A stretch of DNA of 64,000 nucleotides from Nephromyces sp. MM_2019 (GCA_015657535.1 JADHZB010000816.1:1-64000); one strand, 5' to 3'. Positions 11,168 through 25,001 are shown, counted from the stretch's first letter. The notes: generated by a model from the letters alone, not told the origin. Program-made: numbers and translations.

Positions 11168-12725
11168 CTTGCCGATAAAAGACAATATCTTAATGTTTTC
11201 AATTTCTTAAACAATCCTAGATTACTAATATCTATGTGTTAAACGAAGTTTTCGATATAATGAAGTCATATTTATCTAATTTTATTCTTCAAATTAGATA
11301 AATATTAGCATTGTGTTTTCTTAGGCACAAGATTCTTGTTATATTTTAAATCACGTGTTTTCGAATCTCGTTACCTAAACTAACTTGGTTTGAATAAAGA
11401 TTTTGAAATCAAAATAAAGTTTTGATGTTTTATACAAATTAAAAGGTAACATGAGAATTATAGGTTACGACTTTTATGCTCAGTTTGCGAATAGCGACGG
11501 TTAATATAGGTTTGTTTTATTAGTGTAATTATTGTTTAAAAAGTAATAGTACTTTTCACATTAGTGTTGCTATCAAATTTTTTAATAATTTCTTATTCTA
11601 ATGAAAATTAATAGAAAAAGTAAAAGGATTACTGATTTCTTCAATTTAAGGGATGAAAAAATAGGATATTTTTATACAAGACAAATACCTCCAACAAACA
11701 TGTAAGGTATATTTAGTTTATATATATATGTAAACATATGTTAATATGGCAAGCAAGTGTATGAAATGTTATGAACCTTTTTGCATACAATGCTAGATTC
11801 AAACTCTAGTCCATACATAACAATTGCAAAAACGAAACTCACAAGTGATTATTTAATACTAAACCACCAACAAACATAAAAGTCAAATGAGATAATTTTT
11901 AAAAGACTTTTGAGAGTCTCAGACACTTTTAAGACTACTCTTTTTGGCTTTATCACTATAAAATGTAACAAGTTGTTCTAATTTAGGCTTTGAGCTATAT
12001 ATAATTTATAAAGAGATTTTCATATTATCTTGAACTATTTGCCATGACAATTACATGCTTTTTTAGCTTGCTTATATACCAGTTAATTAATATGTATCAT
12101 TTTAATTTAGGTTTTATATGTAGGATTTATAATATCCTGCTTAAAATACAAATATACATTGTAATGGTTTAAATGATTTTACTCTCGAGTGTAAATTTAA
12201 TTTAGCAAAATAAACATATATCACTTAATATTAATATTATTTTTATTATCTTGATATCAAATTCAAGTTTCAGAATGGTGAGCTGAAATCAAAAATAAAA
12301 AGTTTTAGAAAAATTTAGTCATTCAAAGTTGTCTTAGAGGGAAAGGGAAATTTTGTTAAAAGCTATAAACACATTTAAATCAAACAATGAAATCTGAACT
12401 ATGTATATATATATTACTATCATACTACCAGACAAAATTAAAAATGTTTTATAAAGCTTGACATGATGAGGAGATTGAGAAATATTGATATATGAAGATG
12501 TGTGTTGTGTATCATCAGCTAAATTATACTGTAGCTTAAAAGATGATTTGGTTAATTTTTTTCACAGTATCTGATTATGTTGTGTACATGGTTTTGTTTA
12601 GTAAGTGTTTGACATGTTTATTATTTTCTTGAAATTTAATTAATTGTAATATTCAATGAAGCCAAACATATTGCTTTACGATTCATTTACATAATCAATG
12701 AAAATATATATTTTTTTAAATAGAT
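11168..12725. other. Gene-free AT-rich stretch
   Basis: I see no convincing exon here. The region holds ordinary AT-rich DNA, a small TA tract near 11720-11732 and no CA/TG microsatellite. It must contain the upstream region of both flanking divergent genes. Confidence 0.6.
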
Positions 12726-14975
12726 ATGTTTGCAATCAAATATTATAATTCACTACTAAGTATAGCTAATAAGAGCCAATGTTTACCAACCCAAGCAACC
12801 TATAATGAATTCTATCAAAAGATATTTGTACGCTCCTCCAAGGTCATGGGATGGTCACCATCAACCGAAAGAGAGCATAAAATGATAGGAATCAAAGAGG
12901 GAAAAGAATACTTGAAATTCTGCTTAAATGACATAGGTTAACTAAGACTATTCAACCATATCTTTATATAGTTCACATGAAATCTAAATTACTCATCACT
13001 TAGTCACCTTGAGGTGAACATATAATGATACAACTGGATCGGACATAAAATTGAGCTATATAATATTGATTTTTATGTCCCAGATTTTGTTTTTCAAAAA
13101 TATAAGCACATTTTAGGCTAATAATAGTGTTTTATTGCTTTCTTAATTTTAGTTATCTAAATAAAGCTTAAACCACACATATTTCTAATAATTTCCCAAT
13201 TAACAGAACTCATGACCCCAAATGAAAAGTTAGCTGCCTTAACTATCCTAACGTCCAGGAGACGCCTTGACTTTAATTCAATGGAATTTAAGTCGTTCAA
13301 TGAACAGATTATATCGGACAGGGTACTTATCGAATCAAAGCTACACTTGTTGATGCACAGGTTTACATAGTGTATGAATATTTTACCACAACTTTTGAAT
13401 TTGAAAAATTGCTAATTCTCTTTTAGATATGCTACTATGGGTCATCACAAATACCTCTGGAACTTGTCAAATACACTAATGAATCAGATTTCCAAAATGT
13501 CACCAAAAAATCTTTCATTATCATCTTGGTCACTTGCAAAATTATATATACAAGAAATCAGTATATGGGATGCAATTGGTAATGCTTTACTTTTTCAAGA
13601 TATAGGGCTACATGAAATAGATTTTATCAATTAATTACAATAACTCTTATTTTTCGAGACCACCATACAAGTCTTGCGTCAAATAAAAGTTATCTCTAAT
13701 TATGCATATTTAATTATCTCAGCTGAGTTCACTCTCCAAAAATTGAATCAATTTTCAATTTTTGATATGTCCTTAATCCTTTGGTCTTTTAGTAAAATCA
13801 ATGTAATGCCCCCAATATATATATTTTAGATCTAAATAGTAAACTATTTATGATTTTTTGAACAGTTAAACTCTATAACTATCTCTCTTAACATCTTCTA
13901 TACTTAGCGAAGAAATCCCGAAGAGTTAATCCCCATTAAATCATGGCTAAAGCAAGAAATATTAGCGAAAATCCCAAACCCAATTCATGAAAATCACCAT
14001 CAACTTGAGAATCCTAGCATCCATGATTTGTGTACCATTTTAAAAAGTCTAAGTATATTAACACCACAAGATAAAGAATTCTCATTATCTATTCTCAACT
14101 ACTTATTTGATAAAGTAGAAAAATCACAAATTGATATTACAGCTCAAGTAAGATATATTCTACTGCTATAGACCTAATAGAAAATTATTTTGATAAATAA
14201 ATTACGAATAGGCCATTACAAGCATATGGATAAGCTTATCTCATTTTGATATAAGTGATAAAAGCATAATGGAAAATCTTTGTGAATCATCTAGAAAACT
14301 TCGATTAGATCATAATTTGAATGCCTCGATGACTGTCCAGATAGCAACAGCAATCTTTAAACTACAAGTGTGTCATAAAAGTCCCTTATAATGAATAGTA
14401 ATGCAAATTTATTTTATGCTTAAAACAGATAAGAGACCCACGTATCATCTATCAAATTATTCACTGGATCGATAAAAATGGTTTAAGTCTAGGAGCTGAC
14501 CAAGCTTACAAGCTTATCAATATATTTTTCAAACTCCGAATCTTCCATAAGGGAGCATGGAAACGTATTGGTAATAAAGATTTTTAATTAGATATTGATT
14601 ACTATTTAAAGTATTGGTTATCATCCATTGTCTTATTAGCCATTTAAATGCTTTAAGATCCTTTTTTTTATGAAACTCCAAAAATCCCAACTCCATAATT
14701 GACTTGCTCTCGATATTCCCATTACACATATCTGGTAATAAATTTCATTCAGGTCTTTGTCTTACCAAAAAGGGGATTGATTTGAGCTCAAAAGATTTAA
14801 AAACATGCCTCGAACTATATAAACGATCAGGTTCCTAAGATATATAAGCATTGTATATATAAAACCCCTTTGAAAAAAATACTTCTTCTCAGGAATGATT
14901 AATCCACGAATAGAGGGAATCCTAAACTTTTATATACATGAAAAGGAGGATTTGTTGATTTATGGTCCAAAGTAG
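12726..14975 (+). CDS. Helical-repeat protein of the OPR/FAST-like type
   Basis: Eight exons (12726-12936, 13207-13360, 13427-13578, 13924-14147, 14212-14367, 14429-14570, 14753-14830, 14893-14975) splice in frame to about 399 residues. The protein is built of alpha-helical repeats. Motifs such as LSLSSWSLAKL, ITSIWISLSHFD, TAIFKLQ and LINIFFKLRIF recall the W-A/S-L-AKL pattern of octotricopeptide and FAST-kinase-like repeats, which bind organellar RNA. No C-terminal RAP domain is visible; the last exon is short (ILNFYIHEKEDLLIY). The family assignment is an inference from repeat pattern. The acceptor of exon 4 was picked among two AG sites because the other gives a stop. A mitochondrial or plastid RNA role is possible but there is no clear targeting peptide. 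Confidence 0.6.
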
Positions 14976-15842
14976 CAAAATTTACGAATGCCATTCAATT
15001 AAAAAGATGTTTAATAGTCTTGTATCCAATTATTTTTGTTATTTTGTTTGTTATTTACTACTTATAACATTTATTTGAAATTAGAAATGTATTTCTAATT
15101 TACCTATAAACTTATTAACTTAATTATACCTAAAATTTAAATTAAATTTAGTTGCTAAACTATTTTAACGGTAGATATACTCCACAAGTAGTAACATCTT
15201 TATGTACCTTTTATAAAGATTAGGCTGATTATTATTTTACTTATTGAAATGTGTGATTGCACTAACATGATATAATTTATTCTTATCGTCACCTTAATTC
15301 TTTGAAGTCCTTAGGACTACTCTCGAAACTGAATTAACAAGGAATTTTCACTATTGCAAAGTTATTATTATTTATTAATAAAAAAATTTAATTAGAATTT
15401 CTTAATATATATAGCAATATGTATTATTGTTGAGAATGAAAGAATAAAATTTTAACTTAAACTCTATAGCACAGATAAGTTAGATTTTTTACTAGAAGTA
15501 ATTTTCAAGCCAAATGAGGCTATTTTAACAATTAAAAACTAGTGATAGGATAGCTAAACGTATTTTATTGCTTCATATACAAATGAACATATGGTATAAT
15601 AATCTAATCGAGATCTTCAACAATATGTAAATTGGAGGTGATTATTTGTTATATATATATACTATTTGAATTATACATCTATTCATTGATATACTAAATT
15701 ATTTTCTGGAATACTAAACAAAACTTTTAATGTAAACAAATACACTTAGCCTAATTATCTATTTTTATATATTCTATTAAAACATTTAAATTAATCATTA
15801 TCCAAATTGTAAGATTGAGCTCCATTTATAAATATTATTGAA
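14976..15842. other. Gene-free AT-rich stretch
   Basis: No exon-like frame or structured RNA was recognised. The sequence is simple AT-rich DNA with short A and T runs, lying between two plus-strand genes. Confidence 0.6.
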
Positions 15843-16335
15843 ATGAAATTAGAGAACCTCAAAAAATATAACGGAAATGACGCTTCCGTTGAAAACAAAA
15901 TTTATATAAGCTTATCGGGGAACATTTATGATGTTTCATCTGATCCGTCAGGCATTGAGTTTTATGGGCCTAAAGGTTACTTTTATTTATAAAGTTTCAT
16001 TGTTAATGAATTCAAACCACAAATTTTGTATGCTACATTAGGACCTTACCACGTATTTGCAGGACATGAGGCTACCATGTCATTGGCGAAAATGTCTATG
16101 ACAAGTGAACACTTGAATAAGGTTACTAAGCAATTTCTTTATTTTTAGAAATGTTCATGATTTTTGTTTTTGTTTCTTGAAAATTTAGCCACCATCCAAC
16201 TGGCATGAGTTGGATGAAACTGAAATGAAGACGCTTAACTCTTGGGTACAAAGGTACAAGTTAAAATACACATTTGTTGGTAAATTGGATTTCGGTGTTA
16301 GTTATGAAAATGAATTATGCAAGAAATGGGCATGA
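15843..16335 (+). CDS. MAPR family cytochrome b5-like haem-binding protein
   Basis: Three exons (15843-15975, 16042-16121, 16189-16335) join to 119 residues. The order IYISLSGNIYDVSSD, EFYGPKGPYHVFAGHEATMS, then LNSWVQRYKLKYTFVGKL is that of membrane-associated progesterone receptor (PGRMC/Dap1) proteins. The two Tyr of FYGP and GPYHVFAG are the usual haem-contacting positions. Such proteins bind haem and support cytochrome P450 and sterol metabolism in other eukaryotes. This copy begins directly at the domain (MKLENLKKYNG) with no membrane anchor, so it is probably soluble, as in plant or fungal short forms. A further upstream exon with an anchor cannot be excluded, but the ATG fits the domain boundary. 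Confidence 0.85.
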
Positions 16336-16790
16336 AAAACATGTTGTTCATCTATAATTAACCACCTAAACTTAGTCGAAATCTCGAAGAAACCATCAGA
16401 TATTAAATCTAGCTTAAGGATTTATATTCTATCACATACATTTTATTGAGTAAATTTTTTATTTCACCAATAATCTCATAAACTTAAGATGTAATTTTGA
16501 ACACAACTGGAAAATCAAAAGTGTTAAAAAGAAATCCCTAAATTTTTATAACTTATTTTTTATTGTAAGTTAGAATAAAAAATTTTATTTATAGGGATTC
16601 TTATATCCTGTTTCCAATAGATAAGTTGTAAATAAATAAAATACAAACCAAATAAAAAAATTCTTATATTATAACGATTATTTTGGGCTCCCTTGAATGT
16701 TCTCAATTTACCAGAAAAAACTAAAATTTTCCACAGTATGGAAATTGACAGAAATATATTACTCTTTATACTGCTCGAAGTCTCTAAAAT
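16336..16790. other. Convergent intergenic stretch
   Basis: Convergent 3' flanks of the MAPR and ARO genes. Only AT-rich sequence is seen, with no exon-like frame. Confidence 0.6.
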
Positions 16791-18391
16791 TTAATCGGTG
16801 AGCCTAATTGCAAGTAAATTAGCAGCTTCTGCAAGACCTTCATCTTTGGACTGGGTAAAGTAGTCATATGATAAAGTTTTGTTATGAATTTTCACTTTAC
16901 AAATTTAATTTTAGTACCTGTTCTAGAGCTTTTAGTTTCTTATAGGCACCTGCAGCTTTTAACTCTTGCACAAATATCGGAATTTCTTCATTACGATCCT
17001 AATGAAATTAAATAAAGATAAGTTAGATCGAGATTGAAGTTTGTTTTCTCTCAAATTGTTAAATATTCGAAGGAAAATAGAAAGTCAATTCTCTTGGGGT
17101 TGAACTAAAAATTTTTGCTATAATCTAGGAGAAAAACTCACAAGTATAAAGTCTTCAAGGTGATAGATTGCTTCGAATTGAGTATAAAACGGCTGCCCAT
17201 CGCTTTCTGTTGGTCTGTTTAGTTGAAAACATTATCGATGAAAATGAATAATCTGAGACTAAAATAATAATTAAAAATAGGCTTACAGATTTAAGAATTT
17301 TATTAAATTTTCAATCCCTCCATATCGTAGAAATTCTTTTCTATAACTGTAATCTGATAAGTATACAAGAATACAGTTGAATGTTCTACCTTTTAGTAAA
17401 TTTGTTCACTAAAGGTGTTCACATACCTAGCACATATATGTTTCTTGCAGTTTGGGCACATGCAGCCCTCATTCCATCAATTTCAGATTTCATTCCATTG
17501 ATTAAAAGCGGTAAAGCCCCAGACTCATAAATATTGATACAATTTTTGGGACCTATTTTAAATAGAGTTGTTTTTAATTTCTATTTTATTTAATTCATAA
17601 ATTCGTAGGTATTACTATTATCGGATAGAAATGATAGGGCTACCACCGCAGCGTGGACACGATCTTTCTCCTTGAAATTTTAAATATAAATTTGCATCAA
17701 GCACAATAGGTGTATAACATTTTGGATATAGGTTACTTCGGATTTTAAAAGTTCCACTAGAACTGGAATTCCCTTGGCCTCCCTTATTTTATCTTTATAT
17801 TCATTAGAGTCTAAAAAAAATTGCTAGTGATAAATGTTACTAGATACCAAAGTTTTTAAAGCTTACTTTCTTTTGAAGCAAGTATGGCTAGTTGAGTTGC
17901 AGCAAGTGCTCCTATTGTCTTAGGGTCATTTGCCCAAGGATGTATATGTTGAGGTAAGTTCTGGATCTTTGAGAGATTTTTATAAAATTGGCCATATAAT
18001 TATTAAAATAATACAGCTTCATAAAAATCAAGATCACTTACCTCACAATTTGAACTGCATAAAGCTACAAATTCTTCGATATTATTTTGGTTGTATGCCT
18101 GATCGAATCTTTCAATATCATCTTCTGAAATTTTAAATTTGAAATATAAATTAGTAAAATTTTAACTAAAAACAAAAAGAATAAGCTTTAGTTAGCTCAA
18201 TTTACCCGAGGCTCCAGACACAAGGCGGTAAATAGGACTCATAAACCTATTCCAATCCATTTCAATAGCCTTAATTTTAAAGAGATTCTAAAAATTAGCA
18301 AAAACATGATTCATCAGAGATAATTTTTTAGTAAGAGATTATTTTGAAATGAAAAACTTACATCTCTACCAGTACAGCACTGCCCCCCCAT
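16791..18391 (-). CDS. ARO: Armadillo repeats-only (ARO) rhoptry protein
   Basis: A multi-exon gene whose first exon encodes MGGQCCTGRD: Gly2 for myristoylation followed by a Cys pair for palmitoylation. That is the arrangement of the apicomplexan ARO protein, which anchors on the cytosolic face of rhoptries and positions them at the apex. Later exons give armadillo-type helices, for example YKDKIREAKGIPVLVELLKS, RVHAAVVALSFLSDNSN and CINIYESGALPLLINGMKS. The gene ends LAEAANLLAIRLTD. At least nine small exons with introns of about 50-110 bases are implied. The assignment rests on the acylation start plus ARM repeats across a protein of roughly the expected length (about 280 residues). It is the clearest apicomplexan marker in the window. 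Confidence 0.8.
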
Positions 18392-19764
18392 GGCTCAAAT
18401 TAGCTTAACAGGTCGAGAAGAGTGTTTTCATAATTTTAGACACTAAAGGCATTGAAATGATTTTAGCTGTATACAAAGTTCCAAAACTTGATTTGAAAAT
18501 ATAGAAATGTTATTATTTATTTGCACTCATTTCAGATTTTGTGAAAATAAAGTCCCAGATATTGAAGAGGTAAGAGTGACCTAAACTCGTATGACTTGAA
18601 GTATTGAAAATTTGAATAGAAAAATATCACTGAAAATGCCCAAGCAAGTTCATATGACGTAAGGCGATACAAATTTAAGCCTTCACAAATCCAATTTATG
18701 CTTGAAGAAATGCTTACTTACCTCAAAATTCTATACTTACACACATATAGAATTTATTTCGATCACACAATCAATACTTAAGATAGATTCGGAGCGACCA
18801 CAAATCAAGAATACAAAACTTAAAATGCAAATTCGACGAAATTGAATGTAGAATCTAAAGACTCAAAATGTATCCGAATTCCTTTTTTTAATCTAATACA
18901 CTCAAATAAAATATTCAAAGTTGTCCGCTAAAGTTAGCCACACTTTTGAGCACTTTTTCTGAAATTTTATGAAATATAAAATACCGTATCATGAATTTGA
19001 TAAGATCAAATTCAAGAAGATTTCCATAAGTTTCAAATTTGTGTTTTAAAAGGATTTAGAGAATATTTTAGATTTTTGAATAAAATGAGAAAACCATTCT
19101 TTCACTGGTTGAATTATGAGTAAAATCTATGGGAGAAACATAAACTAGCTTCAAATGTAAGTTTGAAATTTTTAATCTTATTCTAGCTTCTATCACGCTG
19201 ACAAATTTTCTAGACATCTCTCTTCAGTTAATTAGCTTTCTATTCTATCAACTCATCATAATTTCTACTCAGATTAAGTTAAATATAAGTTTCCAGAGAA
19301 TCGTATATTTTAGAAAACTTGCATAAGCTATGATTTGTTACTCTTTGACAAGACTCTGTATGTCTTTCTAAAGTTAGACAATAAATGAGAATTTGGTTGC
19401 TTTTGGGAACTATAGGGTTTAGTGTAGCTTATATTTTGAAAGTTTGTTGGTTCCATTCCACATGTTATGGCTTTGAGCTTTATATTTAATCGAATTCCAA
19501 GCAATTTCATTGCTTTTTGGGAGCTTTCTATAGTAAATTATGCCAAATGTAGATAAAATTTCAATCAAATTGCGTTAGTTAAGAATTTAATGATGCTTTC
19601 ATTTTAAGATACATAATTAAATGGTTCCGGAGTATATAAGTTCTAATTATTTGTTTTAAAAACTATAACTTATAAGGGTTTAAAAATGCTTTTAAATAAT
19701 AATTGAATCAATAGCTTGTTGAGCCAAGACAGCTATTGTCTAAGTAAAGTAAGCATGATTATAT
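18392..19764. other. Gene-free AT-rich stretch
   Basis: Lies upstream of ARO and downstream of the large minus-strand gene. A short frame at 19328-19510 has no splice partners or recognisable motif and was not accepted. Confidence 0.55.
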
Positions 19765-22700
19765 TTAATTCGATTGATTAATTTCTAGTAATTCTTGGAA
19801 GCTCTCGGTCAAGTATTGAGAAGTAGTGGTTCTGTAAACATAAAAAAAAAGTGATTGATGAGTTGTAAAAATTAATTTGAATCTCGGACAAATAAGCCAA
19901 TAATAAAAGTAGTTTTGATTCATAATGAAAAATTCAAAATTCAGAGAAAATATAATTAAATAAATTCCAACAAGTTTTGTAGATGTAGACTCTTCAAAAT
20001 GTGTTGTAACTTCATCTTTGTTTTCACCGATGGTGCAATGGAGCATTTTTAAGAAAATTTGAGGTGATGTACATGGCAGTGGCCCTTCAGTGACCAATTC
20101 TTGTAAAAACTCTTCCATTTCCTTGTCAATATTAAAGCCTCGATTCGTATTTTTTGTGTCATAAATTGTAATTTCATGATTTAAGATTCTTTCTAAAAAG
20201 GTTTCAAGGTTAGGAAGTGGGTAATTCATCAACTTCAAGATCAAGTTTTCTAGAGATTCTTTTAAATTTTTTTTATATTGTAAGAATAAGCTTGGATCTA
20301 TGTGCTTTGGAGGAGTGTTTTTTCCTATCGGAAAAATATTTAAACAATAATGTGAAGGAATTGCAAAGTTAATCTTATGGACCTATCTGAGTAGAGTCTT
20401 GCTTTACAGTGTCATTTCTACTCAAGAAAAAGCCTCGAGAGCTAAATAGCCTTTTAATGGAAATGAAACATGCCTTCCAACAGTAAATGATTTCACCTAT
20501 ATCAATAGGCTATACTCAATGAAAAATGTTGTTATGTAGGTTATATAAGATAGTATACTTTCATTCGAAAAAGCCCATTGTACTTGATTTAAAGCTTCAA
20601 CAATAGCAATGCAGACTTTTATGACATTGCTATTTGAAAGAATCTTGAACAATTCGAAAATTAGGATGTAATGTATCCTAAATTAGATTTAAAATAAAAA
20701 AGGTTTAGGCAAGATCTTTGAGGGATCAACATTTTGGGTTAGGGTTAAAAATATAAAAGTAGACTAGGACTTTATGCTTATAGTGGTATTAAGACCTGTA
20801 ATATCGTGGATCGAGGTTTAAGGGAAAATTAAGATAAAGATTATATGCCGCATATGCTGCATTCCATTGCAATTTTGGGTTATAAGTGTCTTGAAGAGCG
20901 GAGATTAGCATTTTTATTGCCCATAATACAGGGATCACTAGGTAAATATTTTTCAAGCGTATTTTTGCTTAAATCTATATTACATTAAATAAGCTCACTA
21001 GTAGGGATGGATTTCATCTCAGATTGATTATCTTGCTTGTTTCTTAGCTTGAAAATGAAATGAGATTTTGAAAAATCAAGAATGCTTAGGATTTCACCTA
21101 ATAGATGTGTAATATGGGACTTCAATTTCTCTGTTGTCCAAAAGGATTTTTTATGAGGGTTACTACAAATACTGAACAAAAGGCTCCACCATATGTAATC
21201 CATACTATCAATATCAGTTTCCTTTGGATAATTTTCTGTGAAAATAACTAAGTCTATATACACCTAGAAATTCGAGCAATTAAAAAAAGAATAAAATAAT
21301 ACCGCTCGAAGAATTGCGGAGCTCTTTAAGTGTTATTAAGGTAGATGTAAGAGTTGAGAGAGATATTAAACATGTGTCAACCCATTCATTTTCTAGGATA
21401 ATTTTTACACAAGCATTTATTGCTCTAATAAGCTTTTCTAAATCATTGGCTTGAATAAGGTGCAAAATAACTGGAACTAAAGCTCGAAGAGCAGCTGACT
21501 GTAGTGACCGGCAAGATGTTTCTTCGCTTAAGAAAAGGACCTTATCCGCTAATTCCTCATGAAAGGCGGGCCAAATCTAAGTAAGAAATTAGTCTTTTAG
21601 GGATCATGCATGACTTAAATCTATCAATACCTCCAACATTACCTGACTGTTGCATTCGCTGAAACATATCAATGAATCCCCTGTAAGGTTATAGCTGGTT
21701 TTATTGATTTCAATTGGGGTAACAATGTGTTTGTGAATATGTTTGTGTAATATCATTTTGATTTCGCTGTCAAAATCTAGTGTAAAATAAACAAAACTCA
21801 ATGAATGTTTTAAAGATGATATATCTATTTTGTCAGATATTGATTTAGTTTCAAAGTTGTGAACACTTCTCATTAGATCAGTGAAAACCCTGATTGTTTT
21901 AGAAACTATGAAACTTGAATGCGAGTCTAAAAGCTGGCAAAACTTGAGCGAGATGAGATTCCAATGTCTGAAAAATAAAAATTAATAAGCAACCAAAAAT
22001 AATTGTATACTCCTTTAGGTGGTACCTGTTTATGTGCTCTCGTGTGTCAACGGCGATATTAATCCTATAATCAAAGTTACGAGGTAGCCTAAATAGGCAT
22101 GAAGGGTAGTTTTTCGTAATGCGATGAAAAATTGCGAGCAAATCAGAAAGTAATGAGGGAATATTCTTTGATCCTAAAGGTTAATGTGATAGGTTTATTT
22201 TAAATTCATATTTGATCTAATAGCATTACCAGGTCTAATAAATAATAGCCTGTCTTACCTTCACTTTTCGTTGAATTAACTTGCTCAAACTTCTTGAACT
22301 CATAGATGCAACAGCTACTTAAAAGTTGGCTAAAGGATGTAATACGATAAGTAATGCTTAGGCTTGTATTCAAAGTGGGCACTTCCCTTGAATTGGTCGA
22401 AGCAATACTTTGTTTGTCGCAGCTTCGATCATTTGTAAATAGGATTAATACTTCTTTAAATGAACTTGCTTGATAAGTGCTAAGTTCATTTTCTGCATTA
22501 ATGAACAAGGCTAAATCTAAGGGATTTTGGTTTAGGCAATCAACAATTTCATCCATAATTGGAAGTAAGTTTAGAATGCTAAGGCAAAGTAGGACTGCAG
22601 CATGAAAGATTGAAAAGTCAAAGGGTATGCTAGCGATTCTGTTTATGAGGTTTATGGTAGCTCTTTTGTTATATTTCAAAGTGTTTTCAGTCTCAGGTGG

Positions 22701-24850
22701 AATTAAATATATGTAATTCGAAGATGAAAAATTTTCAAAGAGGGCTTTTAAGATAAAGGGTGAACTTATTCTCAGTACGTTAAAAACTAAGCCATTCCTC
22801 ATCTTTTCGAATGGAATTGATGAAACAAGACTGGATAAAGTTCTTAATGTTGTAGAAACCAAGTTTGAAGGACATATTATAGAATCAGTGGCAGAGAGCT
22901 TAATAGATTTATTCAAAATGATCCCACTGTTGTGCAAGTTGCCAAGGCGTAGAAAAAAGTCTCTGACCATTAAAAAAAAGCTATCAAGGATGTCCCTGAA
23001 GATGAAAATCAAAGTTTCAGGCTTAGAGCGATTTTTTGAATTTTGCAAAGGATTATATTATATTTATGAGATTCATAAAGCGTAACAAGGAGTATTCTGT
23101 AATCGTATAATTAATCATTATAGAATTAATTCAAAAAATTGGGCTTACCGGACTTTTTGTGCAATGTTTAAGGAGAATGGTGTAAAGGCACCGTAGCTAA
23201 ATGGATGTTTTAGAGAGGTGTAATAAAAAGCCAACTATTGAAATAATTCAAGATTCAAAAATAATTTACTTCGAATTAAACAGGTTATCAGATTCATACT
23301 CAAGACGTCCCGGCCATGAATGTAATAATGAATAGTCAATTAAGATTTGCACACATATCATTGCAGCCACTTTGACCTGTACCAATTAAAGAGTAAATTT
23401 CGCTTTCTACTGCTTAAATTCACAATGTTGGAAGTAAAAAACCTTGGGTGAGGTGTCGTTCTTCATGATAGCTATAAGCACAGGGTCTGGAGATTGGATA
23501 GTTTTGTAGCCATGGAAGTTGAGAATTTCATCCCAGCATCCAAAAAGGCAATTTCTTGATAACTTCATAGAACCTGGGGTAGAAATTCAATCTATGTGTC
23601 TATTTGTGTGACAGAATATTTGCTTGTCACTCATATTAGGATAATTATCCTATAAAATGAGGAGCTAAGTTGTATCCTCACTTTGCATACAAAGTAACGA
23701 GGTATGCCTGGTCTTAATAAGGTGTTCATTGTTATCCCTAGCAAAGAATCAAGAAAATGTTATCAGCTGATTATTCCACAATTGAATTCTTATACCTCAG
23801 AAAGGATCTTTTATTGTGGTCGATTTCTTCTTTGTTATTATTAGAAACATCTGCATTATGAGCTATAAATGCTGAACCAAGGACTTCAGGAAATGTAAAA
23901 GGCAAAAAAAATCTGATTTTTTATTGGATTTTATTAAGTGTAAAACTAAACCTGTGAAAGGTTGTATTGATTGGATGAATTCAACAAATTGTGAGTGGTC
24001 TCTGATTGTGCGCAAAGTTTTAACCGTTTTCGTGAAGGTATTTAATATCTGTAGTACGGTGAAATGGTTTACAAAAGTAGGAATGAAATTTATCTTTGCT
24101 AACTGAGTTTATGGTCTTGAAAGAGTCAGATATATGCTGTGAAAGTAGGTATGAATTGGAAATTTTATAGATCAAACATTGGGCTAAAAAATGAATCATT
24201 GCTTCATAAAGTAGATTACTTACATTATAAAGCTGAGCTAATTCGATTTTTGAATGAACATATTTTTCAAAAGCTGTTATGGATACAAAAGCTTTACGCA
24301 ACTTTTTGGAAATTACGACTATAAGATCAAAAGCTTTTTCTTCAGTTGATAAATCTGTTTAAAGCCTTAAGATGTTAATATTAATTGCTTGATAGAAACA
24401 TTTTATCATCACCTTCAAAGCTTGTGAAAATGTGTGAGAGGTTACTTAATCCCAAAGAGAAAATGCTTAAGAATGTTGTACAATTTAGTTGACATATTGG
24501 CTCATCCAGGCAAGTATAAATATAATCTAAAATATCATTCGACACCTGAAAATTGAATAAATTTTTAGTTATTATTGATGTATAAGCTATATGGTTTTAA
24601 ATTTATGGCAATAAATTTCAAGTCTTACGATATATAAATTGGGGCAAAAGTTTATTAAAATCTTCTGAATTAATTCAAATGAATATTCGATCTGGGGCAA
24701 TAGATCCTGGCAGTCAAGTTTGTGGATTAAGCTTTCACAGAGGTTAAGGAAATCTCTTCGTTTATCATCGTTAATTATAAGTGAAGCAATATACTTTTTT
24801 TTATCATTTATGACGTGGGATATTCTTTGAGATTTTTGCTTCAAGGCCAT
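19765..24850 (-). CDS. Large alpha-helical protein of unknown function
   Basis: A long chain of minus-strand coding segments runs from an ATG at 24850 (MALKQKSQRISHVINDKKKY) to a stop at 19765. The largest uninterrupted part is at 22206-23048. Others are near 19765-20244, 20985-21263, 21280-21465, 21604-21873, 21899-22141 and 24587-24850. The segments are rich in Leu, Ile and Ser with helix-forming periodicity and no catalytic motif, suggesting a HEAT-like or similar helical solenoid of perhaps 1300-1400 residues. I do not recognise the family. Nuclear transport receptors and vesicle-tether subunits have this general character, but no diagnostic motif was seen. Exon joins were not fully resolved, and two adjacent genes rather than one remain possible. 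Confidence 0.5.
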
Positions 24851-25001
24851 TTTTCTAAGCTATTCTTTAATTTAAATTAAATATATGTCCCGAAGCTTTG
24901 TTTTTTAATAGAATTAGTGGAAATTGCCCCATTTAGTCACAAAATTTTCAAGTTTTGTCTTTGGCTATTATAAGTATTATAAAATAGAATTGTTGATCTT
25001 T

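Noticed and set aside
22888..23085. Plus-strand basic 65-residue frame
   Set aside because: Antisense to the large helical gene; no family or splice support.
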